DNA from: Nomia melanderi
Lineage: Eukaryota; Arthropoda; Insecta; Hymenoptera; Halictidae
Direction of reading: 5' to 3'
Length of the DNA stretch: 64,000 nucleotides
NCBI RefSeq assembly: GCF_051020985.1
Contig: NW_027475143.1
Location: 1,860,001 to 1,924,000 of the forward strand
A program made the translations under genes and the position numbers. Each line of letters begins with the position of its first letter. Within the stretch, counting starts at the first letter, position 1. Shown here piece by piece: positions 1 through 11,902 of the stretch. Below the pieces are notes generated by a model, which did no database searches, was not told the origin of the DNA, and saw nothing but the letters and a program-made list of their open reading frames with translations.

Positions 1-1935
1 ATCGGGTGATATCTCGGGTGCTAGTAGAGATAGCGCAATAAACCAAAGTGAATTATCTGCAGGAGGCCCTGGCGCATGAATCTGTGCAGCGGGAACGACC
101 TCGAACCACCAGGGGCCGAGAAAACCACCGTCTCATGGGGCCGGACAGTCAGGGTCAGGGAAAAATCCAATATATTTCTGGTGATATCTCGGGTTATATT
201 ACAGATAGAACAATAAATCAAAGTGCATTGTTTGTAGGAGGCCCTGGTGCATGAATCTGTGCAGCGGGAACGACCTGGGACCACCAGGGGCCGATAAAAC
301 CACCGACACATGGGGCCGGACACTCAGGGTCAGGGAAATATCCAATATATATCGGGTGATATCTCGGGTGCTAGTAGAGATAGCGCAATAAACCAAAGTG
401 AATTATCTGCAGGAGGCCCTGGCGCATGAATCTGTGCAGCGGGAACGACCTCGCACCACCAGGGGCCGAGAAAACCACCGTCTCATGGGGCCGGACCCTC
501 AGGCTCAGGGAAAAATCCAATATATATCTGGTGATATCTCGGGTGCTATTACAGATAGCCCAAGAAATCAAAGTGCAATGTCTGTATTAGGCCCCGGTGC
601 ATGAATCTGTGCTGCCGGAACGACCTCGGACAACCAGGGGCCGAGAAAACCACCGTCTCATGGGGCCGGACACTCAGGGTCAGGGAAAAATCCAATATAT
701 ATCTGGTGATATCTCGGGTGCTATTAGAAATAGCGCAATAAATCAGAGTGCATTGTCTGTAGGAGGCCCTGGCGCATGAATCTGTGTAGCGGGAACGACC
801 TCGGACCACCAGAGGCCGAGAAAACCACAGTCTCATGGGGCCGGACAGTCAGGGTCAGGGGAAAATCCAATATATATCTGGTGATATCTCGGGTGCTATT
901 AGAGATAGCGCAATAAACCAAAGTGAATTATCTGCAGGAGGCCCTGGCGCATGAATCTGTGCAGCGGGAACGAACTCGGACAACCAGGGGCCGAGAAAAC
1001 CACAGTCTCATGTGGCCGGACACTCAGGGTCAGGGAAAAATCCAATATATATCTGGTGATATCTCGGGTGCTATTAGAAATAGCGCAATAAATCAAAGTG
1101 CATTGTCCGTATTAGGCCCCGGCGCATGAATCTGTGCAGCGGGAACGACCTCGGACCACCAGGGGCCGAGAAAACCACCGTCTCATGGGGCCGGACAGTC
1201 AGGGTCAGGGAAAAATCCAATATATTTCTGGTGATATCTCGGGTGCTATTATAGATAGCCCAAGAAATCAAAGTGCATTGTCTGTAGGAGGCCCTGGCGC
1301 ATGAATCTGTGCAGCGGGAACGACCTCGGACCACCAGGGGCCGAGAAAACCACAGTCTCATGGGGCCGGACACTCAGGGTCAGGGGAAAATCCAATATAT
1401 ATCTGGTGATATCTCGGGTGCTATTAGAGATAGCGCAATAAACCAAAGTGAATTATCTGCTGGAGGCCCTGGCGCATGAATCTGTGCAACGGTAACCACC
1501 TCGGACCACCAGGGGCCGAGAAAACCACAGTCTCATGGGACCGGACACTCAGGGTCAGGGGAAAATCCAACATATATCTGGTGATATCTCGGTTTATATT
1601 ACAGATAGCACAATAAATCAAAGTGCATTGTCTGTATTAGGACCCGGCGCATGAATCTGTGAAGCGGGAACGACCTCGGATCACCAGGGGCCGAGAAAAC
1701 CACCGTCTCATGGGGCCGGACACTCAGGGTCAGTGAAACATCCAATATATATCTGGTGATATCTCGGGTGCTATTACAGATAGCGCAATAAATCAAAGTG
1801 CATTGTCTGTAGGAGGCCCTGGCGCATGAATCTGTGCAGCGGGAACGACCTCGGACCACCAGGGGCCGAGAAAACCACAGTCTCATGGGGCCGGACACTC
1901 AGGGTCAGGGGAAAATCCAATATATATCTGGTGAT

Positions 1936-2110
1936 ATCTCGGGTGCTATTAGAGATAGCGCAATAAACCAAAGTGAATTATCTGCAGGAGGCCCTGGCGC
2001 ATGAATCTGTGCAACGGGAACGACCTCGGACCACCAGGGGCCGAGAAAACCACCGTCTCATGGGGCCGGACACTCAGGCTCAGGGAAAAATCCAATATAT
2101 TTCTGGTGAT
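1936..2110 (+). repeat. Representative monomer, type A
   Basis: Example of the second main haplotype. It has AGAGATAGC at positions 16-24 in place of ACAGATAGC, and AACCAAAGTGAATTATCTGC at about 31-50 in place of the type B version. Five substitutions spread over about 36 bp travel together, and the change creates a CTGCAG (PstI) site absent from type B. Types A and B are interspersed throughout the window without strict alternation. Mosaics such as AATCAAAGTG followed by AATTATCTGC (for example near 5466-5488) show that exchange occurs inside the monomer. Confidence 0.9.
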
Positions 2111-3070
2111 ATCTCGGGTTATATTACAGATAGAACAATAAATCAAAGTGCATTGTTTGTAGGAGGCCCCGGCGCATGAATCTGTGCAGCGGGAACGACC
2201 TCGGACCACCAGGGGCCGAGAAAACCACAGTCTCATGGGACCGGACACTCAGGGTCAGGGGAAAATCCAACATATATCTGGTGATATCTCGGTTTATATT
2301 ACAGATAGCACAATAAATCAAAGTGCATTGTCTGTATTAGGACCCGGCGCATGAATCTGTGAAGCGGGAACGACCTCGGATCACCAGGGGCCGAGAAAAC
2401 CACCGTCTCATGGGGCCGGACACTCAGGGTCAGTGAAAAATCCAATATATATCTGGTGATATCTCGGGTGCTATTACAGATAGCGCAATAAATCAAAGTG
2501 CATTGTCTGTAGGAGGCCCTGGCGCATGAATCTGTGCAGCGGGAACGACCTCGGACCACCAGGGGCCGAGAAAACCACAGTCTCATGGGGCCGGACACTC
2601 AGGGTCAGGGGAAAATCCAATATATATCTGGTGATATCTCGGGTGCTATTAGAGATAGCGCAATAAACCAAAGTGAATTATCTGCAGGAGGCCCTGGCGC
2701 ATGAATCTGTGCAACGGGAACGACCTCGGACCACCAGGGGCCGAGAAAACCACCGTCTCATGGGGCCGGACACTCAGGCTCAGGGAAAAATCCAATATAT
2801 TTCTGGTGATATCTCGGGTTATATTACAGATAGAACAATAAATCAAAGTGCATTGTTTGTAGGAGGCCCTGGTGCATGAATCTGTGCAGCGGGAACGACC
2901 TCGGACCACCAGGGGCCGAGAAAACCACCGTCTCATGGGGCCGGACACTCAGGGTCAGGGAAGAATCCACTATATACCTGGTGATATCTCGGGTGCTATT
3001 AGAGATAGCGCAATAAACCAAAGTGAATTATCTGCAGGAGGCCCTGGCGCATGAATCTGTGCAGCGGGAA
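2080..3070 (+). repeat. 10-monomer offset duplication, copy 1
   Basis: Matches 3830-4820 at an offset of 1750 bp with at least one substitution (GGGGCCGAG near 2740 against GGGTCCGAG at 4490). It lies inside block D1. The second copy largely coincides with the 8-monomer segment missing from the right copy of D1, which points to that segment being a gain in the left copy or a later loss in the right. Confidence 0.88.
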
Positions 3071-3595
3071 CGACCTCGGACCACCAGGGGCCGAGAAAAC
3101 CACAGTCTCATGGGGCCGGACACTCAGGGTCAGGGGAAAATCCAATATATATCTGGTGATATCTCGGGTGCTATTAGAGATAGCGCAATAAACCAAAGTG
3201 AATTATCTGCAGGAGGCCCTGGCGCATGAATCTGTGCAACGGGAACGACCTCGGACCACCAGGGGCCGAGAAAACCACCGTCTCATGGGGCCGGACACTC
3301 AGGCTCAGGGAAAAATCCAATATATTTCTGGTGATATCTCGGGTTATATTACAGATAGAACAATAAATCAAAGTGCATTGTTTGTAGGAGGCCCTGGTGC
3401 ATGAATCTGTGCAGCGGGAACGACCTCGGACCACCAGGGGCCGAGAAAACCACCGTCTCATGGGGCCGGACACTCAGGGTCAGGGAAGAATCCACTATAT
3501 ACCTGGTGATATCTCGGGTGCTATTAGAGATAGCGCAATAAACCAAAGTGAATTATCTGCAGGAGGCCCTGGCGCATGAATCTGTGCAGCGGGAA
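2511..3595 (+). repeat. 3-monomer (525 bp) tandem duplication
   Basis: Bases 2511-3070 are repeated at 3036-3595. The run of identity (560 bp) exceeds the 525-bp offset, as expected for a direct tandem duplication of three monomers. The unit order is a CAACGGG/GGCTCAGG type A monomer, a TTATATTACAG monomer with GGTGCATG, and a monomer with AAGAATCCACTATATACC. It lies inside D1 and is also present in the D1 right copy around 14.4-15.5 kb. Confidence 0.9.
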
Positions 3596-3829
3596 GGACC
3601 TCGGACCACCAGGGGCCGAGAAAACCACCGTCTCATGGGGCCGGACACTCAGGGTCAGGGAAAAATCCAATATATATCTGGTGATATCTCGGGAGCTATT
3701 ACAGATATCGCAATAAATCAAAGTGCATTGTCTGCAGGAGGCCCTAGCGCATGAATCTGTGCAGCGAGATCGATCTCTGACCACCAGGGGCCGAGAAAAC
3801 CACCGACGCATGGGGCCGGGCACTCAGGG

Positions 3830-4820
3830 TCAGGGAAAAATCCAATATATTTCTGGTGATATCTCGGGTTATATTACAGATAGAACAATAAATCAAAGTG
3901 CATTGTTTGTAGGAGGCCCCGGCGCATGAATCTGTGCAGCGGGAACGACCTCGGACCACCAGGGGCCGAGAAAACCACAGTCTCATGGGACCGGACACTC
4001 AGGGTCAGGGGAAAATCCAACATATATCTGGTGATATCTCGGTTTATATTACAGATAGCACAATAAATCAAAGTGCATTGTCTGTATTAGGACCCGGCGC
4101 ATGAATCTGTGAAGCGGGAACGACCTCGGATCACCAGGGGCCGAGAAAACCACCGTCTCATGGGGCCGGACACTCAGGGTCAGTGAAAAATCCAATATAT
4201 ATCTGGTGATATCTCGGGTGCTATTACAGATAGCGCAATAAATCAAAGTGCATTGTCTGTAGGAGGCCCTGGCGCATGAATCTGTGCAGCGGGAACGACC
4301 TCGGACCACCAGGGGCCGAGAAAACCACAGTCTCATGGGGCCGGACACTCAGGGTCAGGGGAAAATCCAATATATATCTGGTGATATCTCGGGTGCTATT
4401 AGAGATAGCGCAATAAACCAAAGTGAATTATCTGCAGGAGGCCCTGGCGCATGAATCTGTGCAACGGGAACGACCTCGGACCACCAGGGTCCGAGAAAAC
4501 CACCGTCTCATGGGGCCGGACACTCAGGCTCAGGGAAAAATCCAATATATTTCTGGTGATATCTCGGGTTATATTACAGATAGAACAATAAATCAAAGTG
4601 CATTGTTTGTAGGAGGCCCTGGTGCATGAATCTGTGCAGCGGGAACGACCTCGGACCACCAGGGGCCGAGAAAACCACCGTCTCATGGGGCCGGACACTC
4701 AGGGTCAGGGAAGAATCCACTATATACCTGGTGATATCTCGGGTGCTATTAGAGATAGCGCAATAAACCAAAGTGAATTATCTGCAGGAGGCCCTGGCGC
4801 ATGAATCTGTGCAGCGGGAA
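3830..4820 (+). repeat. 10-monomer offset duplication, copy 2
   Basis: Partner of 2080-3070. Divergence resumes at 4821, where GGGAAGGACC replaces GGGAACGACC. The stretch 3851-5250 that contains most of this copy has no equivalent at 15752/15753. Confidence 0.88.
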
Positions 4821-7800
4821 GGACCTCGGACCACCAGGGGCCGAGAAAACCACCGTCTCATGGGGCCGGACACTCAGGGTCAGGGAAGAATCCACTATAT
4901 ACCTGGTGATATCTCGGGTGCTATTAGAGATAGCGCAATAAATCAAAGTGCATTGTCTGCAGGAGGCCCTAGCGCATGAATCTGTGCAGCGAGATCGATC
5001 TCTGACCACCAGGGGCCGAGAAAACCACCGACGCATGGGGCCGGGCACTCAGGGTCAGGGAAAAATCCAATATATATCTGGTGATATCTCGGGTGCTATT
5101 ACAGATAGCGCAATAAATCAAAGTGCATTGTCTGCAGGAGGCCCTAGCGCATGAATCTGTGCAGCGAGATCGATCTCTGACCACCAGGGGCCGAGAAAAC
5201 CACCGACGCATGGGGCCGGGCACTCAGGGTCAGGGAAAAATCCAATATATATCTGGTGATATCTCGGGTTCTATTACAGATAGCGCGATAAATCAAAGTG
5301 CATTGTCTGTAGGAGGCCCTGGCGCGTGAATCTGTGCAGCGGGAACGACCTCGGACCACCAGGGGCCGAGAAAACCACAGTCTCATGGGGCCGGACACTC
5401 AGGGTCAGGGGAAAATCCAATATATATCTGGTGATATCTCGGGTGCTATTAGAGATAGCGCAATAAATCAAAGTGAATTATCTGCAGGACGCCCTGGCGC
5501 ATGAATCTGTGCAGCGGGAACGACCTCAGACCACCAGGGGCCGGGACAACAACCGTCTCATGGGGCCGGACACTCAGGGTCAGGGAAAAATCCCAAATAT
5601 TTCTGGTGATATCTCGGGTTATATTACAGATAGAACAATAAATCAGAGTGCATTGTCTGTAGGAGGCCCTGGCGCATGAATCTGTGCAGCGGGAACGACC
5701 TGGGACCACCAGGGGCCGAGAAAACCACCGACACATGGGGCCGGACACTCAGGGTCAGGGAAATATCCAATATATATCGGGTGATATCTCGGGTGCTAGT
5801 AGAGATAGCGCAATAAACCAAAGTGAATTATCTGCAGGAGGCCCTGGCGCATGAATCTGTGCAGCGGGAACGACCTCGAACCACCAGGGGCCGAGAAAAC
5901 CACCGTCTCATGGGGCCGGACAGTCAGGGTCAGGGAAAAATCCAATATATTTCTGGTGATATCTCGGGTTATATTACAGATAGAACAATAAATCAAAGTG
6001 GATTGTTTGTAGGAGGCCCTGGTGCATGAATCTGTGCAGCGGGAACGACCTGGGACCACCAGGGGCCGATAAAACCACCGACACATGGGGCCGGACACTC
6101 AGGGTCAGGGAAATATCCAATATATATCGGGTGATATCTCGGGTGCTAGTAGAGATAGCGCAATAAACCAAAGTGAATTATCTGCAGGAGGCCCTGGCGC
6201 ATGAATCTGTGCAGCGGGAACGACCTCGAACCACCAGGGGCCGAGAAAACCACCGTCTCATGGGGCCGGACCCTCAGGCTCAGGGAAAAATCCAATATAT
6301 ATCTGGTGATATCTCGGGTGCTATTACAGATAGCCCAAGAAATCAAAGTGCATTGTCTGTATTAGGCCCCGGTGCATGAATCTGTGCAGCGGGAACGACC
6401 TCGGACCACCAGAGGCCGAGAAAACCACAGTCTCATGGGGCCGGTCACTCAGGGTCAGGGGAAAATCCAATATATATCTGGTGATATCTCGGGTGCTATT
6501 AGAGATAGCGCAATAAATCAAAGTGAATTATCTGCAGGACGCCCTGGCGCATGAATCTGTGCAGCGGGAACGACCTCGGACCACCAGGGGCCGGGACAAC
6601 AACCGTCTCATGGGGCCGGACACTCAGGGTCAGGGAAAAATCCCAAATATTTCTGGTGATATCTCGGGTTATATTACAGATAGAACAATAAATCAGAGTG
6701 CATTGTCTGTAGGAGGCCCTGGCGCATGAATCTGTGCAGCGGGAACGACCTGGGACCACCAGGGGCCGAGAAAACCACCGACACATGGGGCCGGACACTC
6801 AGGGTCAGGGAAATATCCAATATATATCGGGTGATATCTCGGGTGCTAGTAGAGATAGCGCAATAAACCAAAGTGAATTATCTGCAGGAGGCCCTGGCGC
6901 ATGAATCTGTGCAGCGGGAACGACCTCGAACCACCAGGGGCCGAGAAAACCACCGTCTCATGGGGCCGGACCCTCAGGCTCAGGGAAAAATCCAATATAT
7001 ATCTGGTGATATCTCGGGTGCTATTACAGATAGCCCAAGAAATCAAAGTGCATTGTCTGTATTAGGCCCCGGTGCATGAATCTGTGCAGCGGGAACGACC
7101 TCGGACCACCAGGGGCCGAGAAAACCACCGTCTCATGGGGCCGGACACTCAGGGTCAGGGAAAAATCCAATATATATCTGGTGATATCTCGGGTGCTATT
7201 ACAGATAGCGCAATAAATCAGAGTGCATTGTCTGTAGGAGGCCCTGGCGCATGAATCTGTGTAGCGGGAACGACCTCGGACCACCAGAGGCCGAGAAAAC
7301 CACAGTCTCATGGGGCCGGACGCTCAGGGTCAGGGGAAAATCCAATATATATCTGGTGATATCTCGGGTGCTATTAGAGATAGCGCAATAAACCAAAGTG
7401 AATTATCTGCAGGAGGCCCTGGCGCATGAATCTGTGCAGCGGGAACGAACTCGGACAACCAGGGGCCGAGAAAACCACAGTCTCATGTGGCCGGACACTC
7501 AGGGTCAGGGAAAAATCCAATATATATCTGGTGATATCTCGGGTGCTATTAGAAATAGCGCAATAAATCAAAGTGCATTGTCCGTATTAGGCCCCGGCGC
7601 ATGAATCTGTGCAGCGGGAACGACCTCGGACCACCAGGGGCCGAGAAAACCACCGTCTCATGGGGCCGGACAGTCAGGGTCAGGGAAAAATCCAATATAT
7701 TTCTGGTGATATCTCGGGTGCTATTATAGATAGCCCAAGAAATCAAAGTGCATTGTCTGCATTAGGCCCCGGTGCATGAATCTGTGCAGCGCGAACGACC

Positions 7801-7877
7801 TCGGACCAGCAGGGGCCGAGAAAACCACCGTCTCATGGGGCCGGACACTCAGGGTCAGGGAAAAATCCAATATATAT

Positions 7878-7879
7878 GT
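7878..7879 (+). repeat. 177-bp monomer: 2-bp insertion (TATATGTCTGG)
   Basis: TATATATGTCTGG replaces TATATATCTGG, adding two bases and shifting the array phase by 2. Exactly shared by the paralogous units at 18205 and 34658, so it predates those duplications. Confidence 0.95.
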
Positions 7880-10800
7880 CTGGTGATATCTCGGGTTCTA
7901 TTACAGATAGCGCGATAAATCAAAGTGCATTGTCTGTAGGAGGCCCTGGCGCGTGAATCTGTGCAGCGGGAACGACCTCGGACCACCAGGGGCCGAGAAA
8001 ACCACAGTCTCATGGGGCCGGACACTCATGGTCAGGGGAAAATCCAATATATATCTGGTGATATCTCGGGTGCTATTAGAGATAGCGCAATAAATCAAAG
8101 TGAATTATCTGCAGGACGCCCTGGCGCATGAATCTGTGCAGCGGGAACGACCTCGGACCACCAGGGGCCGAGACAACAACCGTCTCATGGGGCCGGACAC
8201 TCAGGGTCAGGGAAAAATCCAAAATATTTCTGGTGATATCTCGGGTTATTTTACAGATAGAACAATAAATCAGAGTGCATTGTCTGTAGGAGGCCCTGGC
8301 GCATGAATCTGTGCAGCGGGAACGACCTGGGACCACCAGGGGCCGAGAAAACCACCGACACCTGGGGCCGGACACTCAGGGTCAGGGAAATATCCAATAT
8401 ATATCGGGTGATATCTCGGGTGCTAGTAGAGATAGCGCAATAAACCAAAGTCAATTATCTGCAGGAGGCCCTGGCGCATGAATCTGTGCAGCGGGAACGA
8501 CCTCGAACCACCAGGGGCCGAGAAAACCACCGTCTCATGGGGCCGGACACTCAGGGTCAGGGAAAAATCCAATATATATCTGGTGATATCTCGGGTGCTA
8601 TTACAGATAGCGCAATAAATCAAAGTGCATTGTCTGTAGGAGGCCCAGGCGAATGAATCTGGCCAGCAGGAACGACCTCCGACCACCAGGGGCCGAGTAA
8701 ACCACCGTCTCATGGGGCCGGACACTCAGGGTCAGGGAAAAATCCAATATATATCTGGTGATATCTCGGGTGCTATTACAGATAGCGCAATAAATCAAAG
8801 TGCATTGTCTGTAGGAGGCCCAGGCGAATAAATCTGGCCAGCTGGAACGACCTCGGACCACCAGGGGCCGAGAAAACCACAGTCTCATGGGGCCGCACAC
8901 TCAGGTTCAGGGTAAAATCCAATATTTATCTGGTGATATCTCGGGTGCTATTACAGATAGCCCAATAAATCAAAGTGCATTGTCGGTAGGAGGCCCTGGC
9001 GCATGAATCTGTGCAGCGGGAACGACCTCGGACCACCAGGGGCCGGGAAAACCACAGTCTCATGGGGCCGGACACTCAGGGTCAGGGGAAAATCCAATAT
9101 ATATCTGGTGATATCTCGGGTGCTATTAGAGATAGCGCAATAAACCAAAGTGAATTATCTGCAGGAGGCCCTGGCGCATGCATCTGTGCAGCGGGAACGA
9201 CCTCGCACCACCAGGGGCCGAGAAAACCACCGTCTCATGGGGCCGGACCCTCAGGCTCAGGGAAAAATCCAATATATATCTGGTGATATCTCGGGTTATT
9301 TTACAGATAGAACAATAAATCAGAGTGCATTGTCTGTAGGAGGCCCTGGCGCATGAATCTGTGCAGCGGGAACGACCTGGGACCACCAGGGGCCGAGAAA
9401 ACCACCGACACCTGGGGCCGGACACTCAGGGTCAGGGAAATATCCAATATATATCGGGTGATATCTCGGGTGCTAGTAGAGATAGCGCAATAAACCAAAG
9501 TGAATTATCTGCAGGAGGCCCTGGCGCATGAATCTGTGCAGCGGGAACGACCTCGAACCACCAGGGCCCGAGAAAACCACCGTCTCATGGGGCCGGACTG
9601 TCAGGGTCAGGGAAAAATCCAATATATTTCTGGTGATATCTCGGGTGCTATTACAGATAGCCCAAGAAATCAAAGTGCATTGTCTGCATTAGGCCCCGGT
9701 GCATGAATCTGTGCAGCGCGAACGACCTCGGACCACCAGGGGCCGAGAAAACCACCGTCTCATGGGGCCGGACACTCAGGGTCAGGGAAAAATCCAATAT
9801 ATATCTGGTGATATCTCGGGTGCTATTACAGATAGCGCAATAAATCAAAGTGCATTGTCTGCAGGAGGCCCTAGCGCATGAATCTGTGCAGCGAGATCGA
9901 TCTCTGACCACCAGGGGCCGAGAAAACCACCGACGCATGGGGCCGGGCACTCAGGGTCAGGGAAAAATCCAATATATATCTGGTGATATCTCGGGTTCTA
10001 TTACAGATAGCGCGATAAATCAAAGTGCATTGTCTGTAGGAGGCCCTGGCGCGTGAATCTGTGTAGCGGGAACGACCTCGGACCACCAGAGGCCGAGAAA
10101 ACCACAGTCTCATGGGGTCGGACGCTCAGGGTCAGAGGAAAATCCAATGTATATCTGGTGATATCTCGGGTGCTATTAGAGATAGCGCAATAAACCAAAG
10201 TGAATTATCTGCTGGAGGCCCTGGCGCATGAATCTGTGCAACGGTAACGACCTCGGACCACCAGGGGCCGAGAAAACCACAGTCTCATGGGACCGGACAC
10301 TCAGGGTCAGGGGAAAATCCAACATATATCTGGTGATATCTCGGGTTATATTACAGATAGCACAATAAATCAAAGTGCATTGTCTGTATTAGGACCCGGC
10401 GCATGAATCTGTGAAGCGGGAACGACCTCGGATCACCAGGGGCCGAGAAAACCACCGTCTCATGGGGCCGGACACTCAGGGTCAGTGAAAAATCCAATAT
10501 ATATCTGGTGATATCTCGGGTGCTATTACAGATAGCGCAATAAATCAAAGTGCATTGTCTGTAGGAGGCCCTGGCGCATGAATCTGTGCAGCGGGAACGA
10601 CCTCGGACCACCAGGGGCCGAGAAAACCACAGTCTCATGGGGCCGGACACTCAGGGTCAGGGGAAAATCCAATATATATCTGGTGATATCTCGGGTGCTA
10701 TTAGAGATAGCGCAATAAACCAAAGTGAATTATCTGCAGGAGGCCCTGGCGCATGAATCTGTGCAACGGGAACGACCTCGGACCACCAGGGGCCGAGAAA

Positions 10801-11902
10801 ACCACCGTCTCATGGGGCCGGACACTCAGGCTCAGGGAAAAATCCAATATATTTCTGGTGATATCTCGGGTTATATTACAGATAGAACAATAAATCAAAG
10901 TGCATTGTTTGTAGGAGGCCCTGGTGCATGAATCTGTGCAGCGGGAACGACCTCGGACCACCAGGGGCCGAGAAAACCACCGTCTCATGGGGCCGGACAC
11001 TCAGTGTCAGGGAAGAATCCAATATATACCTGGTGATATCTCGGGTGCTATTAGAGATAGCGCAATAAACCAAAGTGAATTATCTGCAGGAGACCCTGGC
11101 GCATGAATCTGTGCAGCGGGAACGACCTCGGACCACCAGGGGCCGAGAAAACCACCGTCTCATGGGGCCGGACACTCAGGGTCAGGGAAAAATCCAATAT
11201 ATATCTGGTGATATCTCGGGTGCTATTACAGATAGCGCAATAAATCAAAGTGCATTGTCTGCAGGAGGCCCTAGCGCATGAATCTGTGCAGCGAGATCGA
11301 TCTCTGACCACCAGGGGCCGAGAAAACCACCGACGCATGGGGCCGGGCACTCAGGGTCAGGGAAAAATCCAATATATATCTGGTGATATCTCGGGTTCTA
11401 TTACAGATAGCGCGATAAATCAAAGTGCATTGTCTGTAGGAGGCCCTGGCGCGTGAATCTGTGCAGCGGGAACGACCTCGGACCACCAGGGGCCGAGAAA
11501 ACCACAGTCTCATGGGGCCGGACACTCAGGGTCAGGGGAAAATCCAATATATATCTGGTGATATCTCGGGTGCTATTAGAGATAGCGCAATAAATCAAAG
11601 TGAATTATCTGCAGGACGCCCTGGCGCATGAATCTGTGCAGCGGGAACGACCTCGGACCACCAGGGGCCGGGACAACAACCGTCTCATGGGGCCGGACAC
11701 TCAGGGTCAGGGAAAAATCCCAAATATTTCTGGTGATATCTCGGGTTATATTACAGATAGAACAATAAATCAGAGTGCATTGTCTGTAGGAGGCCCTGGC
11801 GCATGAATCTGTGCAGCGGGAACGACCTGGGACCACCAGGGGCCGAGAAAACCACCGACACATGGGGCCGGACACTCAGGGTCAGGGAAATATCCAATAT
11901 AT

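Larger units (their letters stand above)
1..9205 (+). repeat. Duplicated block D1, left copy (longer version)
   Basis: Bases 1-3850 match 11903-15752 (offset 11902). Bases 5251-6638 match 15753-17140 (offset 10502). Bases 6814-9205 match 17141-19532 (offset 10327). The steps in offset are exactly 1400 bp (8 monomers, 3851-5250 here) and 175 bp (1 monomer, 6639-6813 here), so the right copy lacks these whole units or the left copy gained them. Matching segments differ only by scattered substitutions (for example C at 8045 against G at 18372). The left edge lies outside the window. Confidence 0.92.
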
